Source of the DNA: Stenopsyche tienmushanensis
Taxonomy: Eukaryota; Arthropoda; Insecta; Trichoptera; Stenopsychidae
Assembly (NCBI GenBank): GCA_008973525.1
Contig: WACJ01000070.1
Location: forward strand, 62,001 to 126,000
Direction of reading: 5' to 3'
DNA length: 64,000 nucleotides
Positions 11,853 to 23,126 of the stretch are shown piece by piece. Both the position numbers and the translations under genes were made by a program. The first letter of the stretch is position 1, and every line of letters starts with the position of its first letter. The notes below the pieces were generated by a model. That model saw only the letters and a program-made list of their open reading frames with translations. It was not told where the DNA came from and did no database searches.

Positions 11853-12330
11853 AAAATCCCAGGAGGGGGGGGGGGCAACTTTAGCTTGGGTTGGGTACGC
11901 AGCTTACCCTACAGTGCTGATTACAGAAGTTGGTGGAGTCTGTGCAAGTACAGCCTTGTGCGTATAGGGAAGAAAGGCTTTAGGTTGCTCAAAACCAACA
12001 AATAACCATGGGGTACCATAGGGAAGTGGTAGCCTACAGTTCGTCATCTGCTGCAGCTGTCTTGAAACTGAGGTTGGGCTCTGAGCGTCCCTTGGATTTT
12101 AGAATAACTTACGTCCTTCCTCCTCGAATGCAACTTGTTTTGCATGTGATCTAAAGCCGATCCTCTTACGGGAACTTCATCTCCCTCGGAAGGGCGTAGA
12201 GCAAAAGTGGTGGGCACCTGTACGCTCTGCATGTAGCGTTTCTTGTGGGATAAAAAGATTGGTGGAAGACAACTTTGTGTGGCTAGTCCGGGGAAACCCG
12301 GAACAGAACGCACAGCAGCGCAGGTAATAG
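11853..12330. other. unidentified insert inside the mariner
   Basis: About 480 bp, GC-richer than its host element, beginning at a run of G (11865-11873). ORFs on both strands (12044-12313 minus, 89 codons) lack recognisable motifs. No target-site duplication could be seen, so whether it is an insertion or a divergent interior is open. Confidence 0.35.
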
Positions 12331-12609
12331 GGTCTGTTCTGAAAGACTATCTAAGCTGGTTAGCCACTGACTGTCAATCTGCCAAATATTAAAAAAATAT
12401 ATATATTTCATGACTTTTGGGATACATCTTGTATAGTTGATACCACCATTGACAATGTATCACCTTCAAATAACATGTATCAAAATTTTAAAGCAATCGG
12501 ACGTTTATTTCACAAGTAATATTGGTTTTAGTGACTCTGTTTTAATCATTTTTAAAATATTGGAAAAATCTCTTTTTTTTTGGTGTGGACAAAGTATTGT
12601 TTTATAATA

Positions 12610-13002
12610 GGAAGAAATGAGCGATTATAAATTGAAGTTGCGTAAGATAACCAACACCTTAAAGATATCAGAAGGCAGTGTATTCAACATTTATTCGTGA
12701 GAAAGCTTTGTTCGAAGTGGGTACCGCATTTGCACAAACTAGATCTAAAACAACAACGATCTAAAACAAAAGGATTTATTCACGCGATGTGTGCCAATGC
12801 GAATTTTAAATGGCGTTATTGTTGCGTTTGACGGAAGAAATTTTGAAGAAATTACTCCAAATGAAGAAGAAACAAGTGCTCTTTCATCAAATCTAAATTG
12901 TACTACAAAAAAGGCATCGAAAGAGACTATGTTGATGAATAAAATCGTTGTTTATTAAAGAAAATATTGTTTTATTAGTCATTCTATGAACTTATTGAGT
13001 GA
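12610..13002 (+). mobile_element. mariner, deleted
   Basis: Broken reading frames give RKITNTLKISEGSVFNIYS, the HTH-2 region, followed after a deletion by a terminal GIERDYVDE resembling the GDYVEK end of mariner transposases. The end is atgaacttattgagtga, shared with 4411-4433 and 29355-29377, and it abuts a TTAA element. Confidence 0.65.
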
Positions 13003-13200
13003 TTAACTCTTTGCGGTCCTATGTCGAGTCTGGCTCGACATTTTGTTTATACATTTTTTTCCTACTATTTTTATTTTGATTTTATTTTGCGTATCGTGTT
13101 TAGGACAGTATTTGAAAAAGGAATACTGGTTTTTATGATCATAGTGTTTCGCATACCTGCTAGAGATACAAAGTAAAGGAGGGGCTGTTGCCCGGATAAA
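13003..13200 (+). mobile_element. piggyBac-type TTAA end with palindrome
   Basis: TTAA (13003-13006) is followed by ctctttgcggtcct and the palindrome atgtcgag-tctgg-ctcgacat at 13021-13041. The first roughly 100 bp match, inverted, the end of the element at 23.9-25.4 kb, except that the latter carries a LINE. The far end of this copy is not recognised. Confidence 0.6.
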
Positions 13201-15640
13201 ATCCTAAAACACAGACAGTGACTCTTAACGCGCGCTTTCGTGAGCATCTCCGATTATACTTACGTTTTTTTATGTAATCATATAAAGATCATAATATTTT
13301 CTCCGAAACTAACGAATATACAAAATAAAATTTTAAAAAACCTGATCTCCATTTAGGCCAATGTTTTGAGAAATACCATACTAGTGTACTAGTGTAGTGT
13401 ACTGTAATATACGTAAAAAATAATAGTGTTTTATTAAATAATAAAAACCCACGAAAAAATTGATTCCCAACTGTCCGAGTTTCATTTTGACATCAATGTT
13501 CATATTATTTTTATTTATTATTTTTTTAGCAAACAAATTTTATTTTTTAACTTTCAAAAAATCACAAACAAAACACAAACTGATGATACCATTGCCGATC
13601 ATTTTGACATAATTTTTATATAATATGGTCGCCAATTTCTTATAGATATTAACCGAAGATGATTCAGTCATGGATCTATCTGCAGATAATCGTATATTAT
13701 CATATTTTTGTACAGTTGTATGCGTAAAAAGTCGCTGAAAATCTCTGACTTGAAAATGACGACTTATTCAAGACGCGTAATTTGTGTACAAATGGAATAA
13801 ATACTTTCGTGTCGTCAGCGTCGGTCGTAATAATATAAAATAAACATAGGGAATCTCAAGACCAACAATCCGAAATCAATGCTTTGACTTCAATATTTAT
13901 GTTCCTTTAGCTGAAACAGCAAACCGTCTTCGCCGAATTTTAATGGGCGCCATAAGCTTAAATTACCTAAGCGCCCATGAAAGTATACCGAAGTTTTCTC
14001 TTTCAGCGGGGGTTTACACAGATTCTTTGGGGGGCTGCTCTCCTGAATGAATGGAAATAATTTTCATGTCTTTTTTATGTATTTGAAGTGCGCCATCGTC
14101 GGAATGCCCTCAAAGAGCGGATCAATGTATTATTAGTGGGATGAAATCAATAGAATTGCGATGTTTATGTGCAAGCCTCGAAGGCGACGAAAATATATAA
14201 ATTAATGTAAAAATATTCTGTCTGTCGGCAATACGTCGATTGGGATTCTGTAGGAACGCTCGGATATAATCAAGGATGTATTAATTAATTATTTACATTT
14301 CATATGTATGAAATAAAGTACATTTTATAGGTTTTTAAACAGTATTATATGTGTATTATTTATTGTTTCAGATTGCTGAAAGCCCGCCGCAACGTTGACA
14401 ACCCCTGTTTTGGGGTGTATAGGTTTTTGCTAAACGTATGCATAGAAGTTTCGTTATGAATACTTGTTTTCTGTCGTTGTTTTTCAAGCGATCCCTAAAA
14501 ACGACTGCTGGTGGATAGTCCCGCAAATGTTCCCTTCCGGAAATCATTTAGCATAATGGCAAGGAACTCGGGAATAAAGGAATAGGGAACGCTTTGGATA
14601 TCAAACACTCTTAGCAAAATACGTATTCCATCAAGGAACACATTTTTTGTACCGGTTTTTTGCATTTGTACCTTTGCATATTGTATGAGTTTCGCGTAAA
14701 CCGCCTTTCGTTAATCATTACGTACATATTATTTTCATATGATGTCTCTTTAACTGGGATTATTTAGCATGCAAAAAGTTTGCTTGTATCGATCTGGCAT
14801 GGGGGTTTTATTAGCTGTGGCAAGGGATGAAATAGAATTTAATTTTTAGATGCAATGAGCATGCAAATAGCGTTTGTGGAGCTGTGTAGGATAACTGTCT
14901 TCGAATGAAGCAAGTTTTGGCGGTGAGGTTCGCCAGAAATGTATTTGGTAAGGAGTAAGTTCTGCTGCGTCGACAAGCTGTCACTTCCACACTTCACTTT
15001 GCATCCTACCTGCCGAGCTTCATGTCCACGCTTCAGAGCCACGGAAATCGATGCTCTTCCAACTGAGAAATGTACCTAGGAACATCCCAAACTTCCCCAA
15101 GGACTATCATTTAATCTTCAACTTTAAAATTTCGAGCTACCAAAATTTTTTCTATTTAATTTAGTTCCTAACCCATAAAAATCACATCAAAGAACTATAT
15201 TCAAACTCAAGATCAAAATTGAAAGTTAAATTGCAAATATATTTATATCTAGTTAATCAAAGAACTTTTCAAATTCACATGTGCTCCTTCTTCCCATTCA
15301 AATAAGCTTCTGTAATATTATTAATTACTGCAAACACGATGCACATTCAGCAAATAAACTGTTCGGCGAACGTTGAAATATGTAAATTTAATTTACAGAC
15401 CAATCCTCTTTAAAGTGCAGTAATGAATTTAGGTTTAAAACCACCCCTGCAGGTCTGTGGTCTTGCACTGGGTGACTTAGGAAGTGTTAAGTTATTTTTG
15501 AGATTTGCTACAATTTGAACGTCAAAGGATCAAAAATATAATCCCGGTGTCCTGCTTGTGAATGTGTAAATAATGAAGATCGAGTTTTCTTATAGCGGAA
15601 GAATTCAAAATAATTAATATTGGGAGATTAAGTGTATTAT
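13201..15640. other. no gene recognised
   Basis: 2.4 kb of AT-rich sequence with only short ORFs. 13900-14120 and 14840-15060 are slightly GC-richer; the minus ORF 14839-15042 has no known motif. No terminal repeats were found. Confidence 0.45.
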
Positions 15641-15700
15641 ATTAGGGATGCCCATAAGTAATGTCGTTTTTTTTCGGCGACATTATTTATGTATACTCCT
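15641..15700. mobile_element. solitary mariner-like terminus
   Basis: attagggatgcccataagta followed by atgtcgttttttt resembles the end of the mariner at 47623 (ttaggttgtcccataagt). No matching second end or transposase frame is visible nearby. Confidence 0.4.
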
Positions 15701-16107
15701 AATATTTCAGATCGATCATCCCAATCCTTGTCGAGCATCAAAAAGGATCGCCCTTAAACGTGACATTCGCTCATTGATCCTCTCCTTAATAAAAGACCTT
15801 AATCGTATCAAATGATTGTTGTTAAATATAAAAAAATATTATAACGTACGTCAAATAAAGTGTTACGAATTAACATTTTTTTGACAAATTTGTGAATCTA
15901 AATGTATTGTTAATTTTTAGTCAACTGAGAGAATTTATGTATGGTTTAATTTATGATCTGAGCAAATCCTAACATCTTTATGGTCTCTCGTTGTTCCAAA
16001 TCATTCGTTGATTTTTATTTCAACCAAACACAGTTGTTGCTCTATTGGATGTCAAGAGTTAGTATTTAAGTATCTTTGGCCTTTCAAGCATTATTTTCAT
16101 ATATTAG

Positions 16108-16811
16108 TCAAAGCGAAAAGAAATGTCATTTTTTTATTTGAAGAAAAAAAAATATTTAAATAAAAGCTGTACAATATTACTCAATTAAATAATTTGGATT
16201 ATGTGGATATTGTAGCACTTTCAAATCCAGCTCCTTTATTTTGTTCTGTGTAATCCTTGCAGGGTGTGGTCTTGTATTATAACAGCTTGCGTTGATGACA
16301 GCTCGTGCGTTACCCAAATTCTGTCTATATTTTGTCCCGAGTCTTTTCAAATGGTTTTTTACTGACGACCAGGAACAGCCGATGTCTAGCGATAATTCCT
16401 TTAATGTTTTTCGAGTATCAGATTCTACTAGAGATCATCGATTTTTACAGATCGTCCTGATTTTAGTTTATTTTTCAAATCTCTATCAATATTTTTGAAT
16501 TTTTTGAACTATCTATGGCATTTTCGACTCTTCAATGTGTCGCCATATGTATTACAGATGCTCTGGGTAGCTTCTTTTGCCTTTAATCCTTTGTCGAATA
16601 AAAACAATAAACATGATCGCAAATGTGTCTTATCAATTTCTGGCTTGGACATTTTCACTATGGCTAAAAAAATATAAAAATATTTTTAAAAGTAAGACAA
16701 ACAACAGAGCTTCAAAATGACACCAACTTTGACATATTCACTCGACAACAATCCGAGAAAAACTGACGGCAAAAACGCAACAAAAAAAATGACATTTCTT
16801 TTCGCTTTACC
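16108..16811 (-). mobile_element. mariner with 23-bp inverted repeats, transposase N-terminus only
   Basis: The ends aaagcgaaaagaaatgtcat (16110) and its inverse (to about 16811) are nearly perfect inverted repeats. The minus strand between 16290 and 16670 translates, with breaks, as LRSCLLFLFDKGLKAKEA, then ICNTYGDTLKSRKCHRWF, then LKSGR, the HTH-1/HTH-2 region of a SETMAR-type mariner transposase. The catalytic domain is missing. Confidence 0.75.
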
Positions 16812-17092
16812 TTATATTATTATGCTATAGAAACTTATAACAAATATATTTTTTCTTACTAAAATTTGGAAGATATTCAACAACCTCAAAATAACCCCAT
16901 ATAATTTTTTTAAAAAGATTTTAATTAAGTGATGTGCCTACAAGATTATGATCTTTAATAACTAAATTTAGAATTTTAAGAAAAAGAGTACTATTAAAGT
17001 TTTATGGTGTGTGAAAAACTATCATTAATAATATGAATAAAAAAAATTATCTTACATAAAGGTCGAAGGACAGATTTAAGATAAGGGAAGAT

Positions 17093-18158
17093 TTAAGGGG
17101 TTACATGGGTTTTAAAGCGCAAAAAATATTTATTTTTGTAGTGTAACGTGGAATAATATCCTGGGAAAATCGCATGCCTATCAGTTTCGGGTTTTATGTT
17201 TTCAAGAATAGATTTTTATTTATTTTATTTATTTATTTATTTGTGGAAACCCAACAGCTTTACATGTATAATTAGCTGTAGATTAGAAATATTACAAGCC
17301 AATAATAGGATTTCACATATAGAGACACATTTTTTCACATTTTTGCAAAGGAGTAGTGATACTCAGATGATGACGCCACGAGATATTATCCTGCCGAAGA
17401 TATTACGCCGGGAAGAAAAGGCGCCCAGTACGAGAGAATTGTCGAGCAGATCCCGACGAAGAAGGATCTCCTTGGATTACCAGCTCTTCGATCCCATCTC
17501 CAATAGAAGAAGATCTCAATGAGTGGGGGGGATCCTTTCTTTGCTTCTGGACTCCGGCGGGGAAGATCTTTGGGAAGATGACCAACTTCGAGTAATCATA
17601 AACACGCGTTCCGTCGTTCATCGCAGCCGACTCGTGGGTTGGGACTATTGTCACGGATTGCGCCACGATCGATATCGATCGATCACATATCAGAGATGCT
17701 CTCAATCGCGGATAAAACATATAAACAATGATTTAAAAAAAAAAATTAAAAATGTAGCCGTTGACCCATGGTTTTCGGAGACCCCTAAGAAAAAAAATAT
17801 TCTCGCGATGGGCAAGATATTTATATGAAATCTAAATTCTAAATATTTTCTATTTCTTTTTGTATTTCCTTGTAACCTTTATTCAATTACAAGTCAATCT
17901 TATCTAGAAGAGGTATGCAAAATTTCAATAAGATCAATATATTATTTTTTGAGAAATCTTGTCCACCAACTTCAAAAAAGTTTTGAAAAAATGCGATCAA
18001 AGCGAGCCTCAAGATTAAGATTTCCAAAAGTTTTTTCTCCTAGAGTTTTACTCCAAATGATTTAAAACTTTGGAAAAATATTTTTAATATAACATACTAT
18101 TAAATTGATTTTTTTTTTAATTCCAAAATTTTTCCAAACCTCACATAACCCCTTAAAA
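17093..18158. mobile_element. TTAA-type element with inverted ends
   Basis: The left end reads ttaaggggttacatgggttt (17095) and the right end is the inverse of ttaaggggttatgtgaggtt (to about 18157). The interior has no transposase. 17380-17660 carries overlapping ORFs on both strands and shares about 75 bp (cgttccgtcgttcatcgcag region) with 48630-48700 in inverse orientation. Confidence 0.55.
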
Positions 18159-18159
18159 C

Positions 18160-19200
18160 GATCAAAAAAATCGTTTTGTCGATATTTTTAATCATTTTCA
18201 AATGTTGATAAAATATTCCCATTGAAATAGTCAGATTTATTGTGCTAATGGCTAGTTTGTCTTATAAAGAGGTGTTTAAATTTAAATGTTAAATTATCCT
18301 GTAACTGACAGCCAGCGTGACTGTTATGAGAGCAAAGCGTCCGGAACGCCTTCCTGCGTGCTTAACCACCTAAATAATACTAGATATAATCAAATGTCCT
18401 TAATAAAATTAATCAGCGCATAAAAATATATTTTCATTCAATTTTACCATATATACTTCTGACATTTAGGGGATCGTGAAATACAAATTATTGCCGAGAC
18501 GAGTGAAGTGAAAAGTTGGGGTGAGACTCTTCCCTCGGAGCCGTTGGTCCTGCTCTTGACACTTGACGACGTCTTCGTCTGCTTGTTTGCATATTAACAC
18601 TCCTGTGTACGAAAAGCCTCATCATATTTCGGTATAAAAATAACGCTTATCATAAAAAGCGATTCCGGGCAGAAGTCCCCGAGGATTTTTAATATAATAT
18701 ATAAATCAGGGTTCACGCGATCCAGGAAGAGCTGGAGTTTTAAGCGCACGTTTTTTTAACATTGCCAATCTGAATAACGAATTAATTTTAAAGAGGGGAT
18801 GTCACATTTGAATAAAAATATTTCTCGCAGTTAAATATATCTTTCTGTAAATTTAAATCTGTGCTCGACTAAAGCATTATGGCGTGCTGTGGACTTAGTG
18901 CAGGAGCTTTTATACAAATTAAATTTTGTCTGTAGTCCTTCTATTATTGCACATCCCCATACAGGATTATAACCTGGAGTTTTCTAGTAGACCAGACATT
19001 TATTATGTGTCAAAAGCAGGGAGCGCGGTCAGAGATAGTCCTGATAACTGTCCGACTGCCTACGAACTTTTCAGTGAAGGTTCGTGACAGAATTATCGAT
19101 GATTTTCATCTTTCTTTAGCTTTATATCTGCGATTTGAACTTATGTGGTGCGAAACTAATTTAAATGATGAAAATATTTAATGAATAATAATATATATTT
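18160..19200. other. no gene recognised
   Basis: AT-rich sequence with a GC-richer patch near 18480-18750. No ORF of note and no repeat ends were seen. Confidence 0.45.
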
Positions 19201-19209
19201 AATTTACAT

Positions 19210-19440
19210 AATACGAAAAAACGTCTAGTACTTAGTTCATGCTGTAAAGGCACCTCTACACGGCCTAATATTCTCAAATATTACATTTACGATCTCTTTT
19301 GTTACGTTTAAATTAAAATTTCGTCCGAATACTGAATTTTTTTGAAACGCTATTTTTAGGCTCAACAATGTCGATATTGTTAAGGTTCATTTATTGATAT
19401 ACAAGCTTTATTCATATTCATACGAATGTAGCATCTGTGT
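19210..19440 (-). repeat. MITE family A copy 4 (partial)
   Basis: Contains gctgtaaaggcacctctaca, tttacgatctctttt and, further in, gttaaggttcatttattgat, all inverted relative to copies at 9.3-10.1 and 61.8-62.1 kb. The middle is shortened. Confidence 0.55.
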
Positions 19441-19444
19441 TTAA

Positions 19445-20070
19445 CTCGATTTAAAATTTGCTCACCAATCAAATAATTATTAAGCACTTGCGAAAAATAC
19501 TGAAAAGCCGATATATCGTCGTTTTCGCGATAACGCCTTACTACTCGCAATGTATGAGGACTCCGTCTCTAAATAACTTCGTAGAACATTAATTAGGTTT
19601 GTTTGAAAGATCTTAAAACTAGGATCATCGACTGGATAGGGAATTAAGAGTAGAAAAAAAATTCACAAACAATAAATTTGTCAAAATTTACGAGGGTGGA
19701 CAAAAATAAGGATTTCGATAGTCTGCTGGAATGGACATGTGGTTGTAATCTGATTAGGATGATAATAATATTTGCTTATAAATATGACAATATAATCATT
19801 TTTTATAATAATTTTCAATTAATTTTATTTGCATGATCTTCAAAATATATTGAAATGCCATTGCTATTAACTTATTCTTTTTTATTTTGCTATATGTTCC
19901 TTTTTGAAAAATGTTAATATCGTTCTTACATTTTTAAAATTTTGTTTTCTCAAATTTAATCAAATAATTGTCTGATTGGCTCAGTATTACTCACTTTGGT
20001 ATAAATTGACGATATATCGTACATTAGCATTCTAAGGATTAAGTAGAAATAATCTCATTTTAATGAGCTT
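19445..20070. other. no gene recognised
   Basis: AT-rich sequence with no ORF or repeat end that I can identify. Confidence 0.4.
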
Positions 20071-20605
20071 TTAACCTTTTGAGGAGTGAGCAAATTTAAA
20101 ATCGATGAAGTCGTTGATGCCATAATCGCTTTACACAGATTACTTTCTGTCAGCTCCTATCAGTGTAAGACAATCTTTAATTCGAGGCATAGTCAATTGT
20201 AAATAAACACTGTTGATAGCATATAAGACCACGTAATTTCTTTACATAAACAATACACAAAAAATCGATTCATTTGCTTCTGCTTTAGAAGGAAATGATA
20301 ATCGGACAAAGATTCATTCAACAAGCAGCGACGAACAGGAATGTTAATAGCACACAATATTGGGTGATTTCTTTGCGTAAACAAATAACACACTTGAAAT
20401 CGAAATCTTTATTAGTCGATAAATTTGGGCTAACGATCTCTACAATCGTGCGATGTATGCGGGGAAGCTCTTCGTCTCTGTCTCCCGAACTGCGCTACGT
20501 TCTCTCTCTGTCTCTGTCTGACTCTGAGCTAAATGTACAAGAGTGCTCTTTCTGAAAAGTGGTGGGGGATCCCAGGTCCTGGGATAGTACTCCTTTAGGG
20601 GTACT
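20071..20605 (+). mobile_element. TTAA MITE, family B copy 1
   Basis: Begins TTAAccttttgaggagtgag and ends near 20604 with agtactcctttaggggta, an imperfect inverted repeat of the start. It is closely similar throughout to the copy at 55203-55747 (for example ctttctgtcagctcctatca and tgtacaagagtgctctttct). The right TTAA has decayed. No coding. Confidence 0.7.
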
Positions 20606-21305
20606 TATTGAGTTGTAATAAACGCTAGCCACTTGATTCATCATTTACATTTGTAACTCTTCATTATCTTCGTCCTACAATTAAATTTCCACTGTTTTTT
20701 CCAGCATGCATTTAATTTTGATCATTTTTTATTCCCTTATGGATGAAGTTATGAAGTTCAATATATTTATGATTAATCTCATTATTTCTTCAAATAATTA
20801 GTCTTAAATGTAGCTATGAATCATCGATCAAATTGCTAAAGTAGCTAAGCTGTAAGAGGGATATTTCCAAAATTTTCGAACCGTGGAAGAAAAAATTATC
20901 CCCTAAAATTGGCATTTATTGCATGCATTCACGTACCACCACTGCCGACTTATTTTCCAATGCCTTTTTGTTGGGTGTCCCTAGGAGCTCCCGGTAGAAT
21001 TAGCATAAATCGGCTAGAATTCCGCATGCTGCGGTCTTTACAGGCAATATACGTTCCTGTGTATACACAATGGAATTAGTAAGTGGCAAAGAACACTTTT
21101 GTAAACATTCCAGTGTCCCTTCCACTAATTATAATTGTCTCTTTGTGGTGCTTTAGTCACTTGAAAAAATAATTTCATTGGTGTCAGCTTTTATTAAAAT
21201 ATGATTTTAATTGCATACATACGACGATCGTCCTATTTAGCAGCCCACATAGATGACAGTTTTTAAGTAAATTTTTCCTAAGAAAATATTGCAGAGATTG
21301 TGCAT

Positions 21306-21420
21306 GAGGGTCTCTAAAAAATAAGGTTACAAGGGCTCCTGAGGTTGTATGAGGAGTAGTGATGTGATGAGTCGATAACATGTTACGAAGTGGATTAGGT
21401 TGTTCAGAAATGTACAACAT
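21306..21420 (+). mobile_element. mariner miniature derivative
   Basis: An inverted-repeat end (gggtctctaaaaaataaggttac) passes almost directly into SDVMSR-HVTKWIRLFRN in the plus frame, the block corresponding to SDIMSRQYLNKWVKMFRED of the copy at 36045-36269. Everything else is deleted. Confidence 0.6.
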
Positions 21421-21429
21421 TTATGTAGG

Positions 21430-22761
21430 ATTTGTATGGATAAATCTTTATAATAATAAAATAACTGGTTATCACGTGTTCTGCACGATATTGTAGGTTA
21501 AGCGGTTATTAAAACAATATTTTATATAACATCAATGCTTTATTTGTATAATGAGCAATGTACAATGTTAAAATGATCAAATTATAAAAATAATGTTAAA
21601 TTAAATTCAATACATCTATTTGTGTTTAAACTATTTTAAACAAAAAAATCCTATGTTAAATTTTGGTAATATTTATTGATTAAGAGATACCGGATTATTT
21701 AGAAAGAATGCTGATCACAATTGATCGTCAAAAGTCATCAAAACAAATTATTGATGCAATTGTAAAAAACGACAGTATATTCCGGTACCCGCAATTTAAT
21801 CAATCGGTTAATTGAAATTTAAAAAAAAATCAGTATTAAATATTAAATAAAGCCTTCATCGCGCAATTGTGTTTCAACATCGTATCAACAATTGATTATA
21901 CGAAAACTATCAATGATTATTCGTATATATTTAACTATGTGTTCTTTATACAGTTTACGTATAATTACTTTATAAAAACTTATCGTTATTTATAATCATC
22001 ATCATCATCATCGTCGTCGTCATATATATATTTCATTAACACGATAAGCAATATTCAAACATTGATTATATCTATGTTTTTATCTTATTCCGATTATGTA
22101 TATATAAAACGATGATAAAACTACGAATTTTAACATTTCCTTGATCATTGTCGAGAAATCAAAAGATCGAACGAAATGATAAATCAAAGTAAAGATCTAA
22201 GGCAACATTTCATAAAATTTAAAACATCACAACATACCACAGTTTAATATTTTTTTAATTTTATATATATCTAACGCCAAATGTATGAATTTAAATTATG
22301 TCGGTCTTTGGATTTGTTGCGGATTCAAATGATAGATTTGACATTAATTAGATTTGGCACGTTTAAAAATAATGAAAATTGCTTAAATAAATTTGCATAA
22401 TAATTAAAATAGCTTGGCACATTAATAATAATATCCATATTTAATTTAATTTTTTTTAAAGATATAGTTTATCGTTTTATAAATCGCAATCATTGTCTTA
22501 ACAGCCTTGTTCCGCTTTCGTTATAAAATAGTGTTTTTTAACTTTAATCTTTAATCATTTAATAATTCAATCGTACTTCTATTTATTTACACATTTACAA
22601 GTCTCCGAAAGCAAATAAAAATGTGTCTAATTATTATCGCTTAATCATTGGCATTAGTTATATATGTACAAGTGATGCTTGGCATGTTAGTAGGAATATC
22701 AGTTCAATGTACGTTTTGTAACATTTACTCGCTTAATTACGTATATATCGTATCCAAAATC
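21430..22761 (-). other. probable 3' UTR and flank of the DIP gene
   Basis: About 1.3 kb of AT-rich sequence directly after the stop codon with no ORF and no recognised transposon. AATAAA on the minus strand occurs, for example, at 22582-22587 and 21539-21544; which is used cannot be told. A short (atc)n/(gtc)n microsatellite lies near 21997-22025. The boundary of the UTR is my inference. Confidence 0.4.
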
Positions 22762-23126
22762 TCAATAAATCGAACATAGAATGTATATTAAGCAAAGCCA
22801 CGCGTGATTCGATACACAACACTCACTTGGGAAGCCAACACTTTGAACTATCGTTTTGAACAGTAGCGGTAATATAATAGTGTAACTTTCACTAATGAAT
22901 TTATCAAAATGTACGAAGTTAGCACTTGCACTACTCGAAGACTCCAGGAAACTTGTCTCCTTGCTGACCGAGTTCGTCGAAATGTCCCCGGGTCCTCCGG
23001 ACTCCCTGAGCGATCCTTGGAAGCCGTACAGATTGTTCTCCGCGTCCTGGTTCTCCTCGGACGGCTCGTCCGAGTCGAGGTCCTCTCGATCCAGCGCTGA
23101 TTTAACACGATAGGGAAGATCCATTT
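22762..23126 (-). CDS. DIP-alpha: DIP terminal exon: juxtamembrane tail and C-terminus
   Basis: Follows a 75-bp intron ending ttttgtctag; the split codon gives E and the frame continues MDLPYRVKSALD. A linker rich in Asp/Glu and then Ser (SFLESSSSASA) is followed by two hydrophobic patches, near SYTIILPLLF and at the extreme end HAWLCLIYIL, stopping with TGA at 22762. A hydrophobic end fits the GPI-anchor signal expected for DIPs, but I cannot place an omega site with confidence. A good donor (ccaa|gtgagt, GT at 22826-22825) lies inside the exon, so a longer, differently spliced tail is possible. Confidence 0.8.

Larger units (their letters stand above)
11462..12433 (+). mobile_element. mariner/Tc1 element with both inverted repeats and a foreign insert
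   Basis: Left end tacaagagccatcccaaaag at 11461 and right end (inverse) tacaagatgtatcccaaaag ending 12434 form a 29-bp imperfect repeat flanked by TA. Inside, 11640-11730 reads broken QGQTVKGANYVDVLERL and 11733 on reads LHHDNAPSHTSL, the second catalytic aspartate box of mariner transposases. From about 11853, after a run of G, the sequence no longer resembles mariner until near the right end. Confidence 0.85.

Noticed and set aside
17403..17828. Overlapping ORFs as a host exon
   Set aside because: Open on both strands, no known motif, partly repeated at 48.6 kb, and enclosed by inverted TTAA ends.
21997..22025. (atc)n/(gtc)n stretch as coding repeat
   Set aside because: It lies after the DIP stop in the UTR/flank without an ORF; it is a simple microsatellite.
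22848..23113. Three further ORFs overlapping the last DIP exon
   Set aside because: They lie in other frames or the opposite strand of the Ser/Asp-rich tail, whose true frame is fixed by splicing from 23202.
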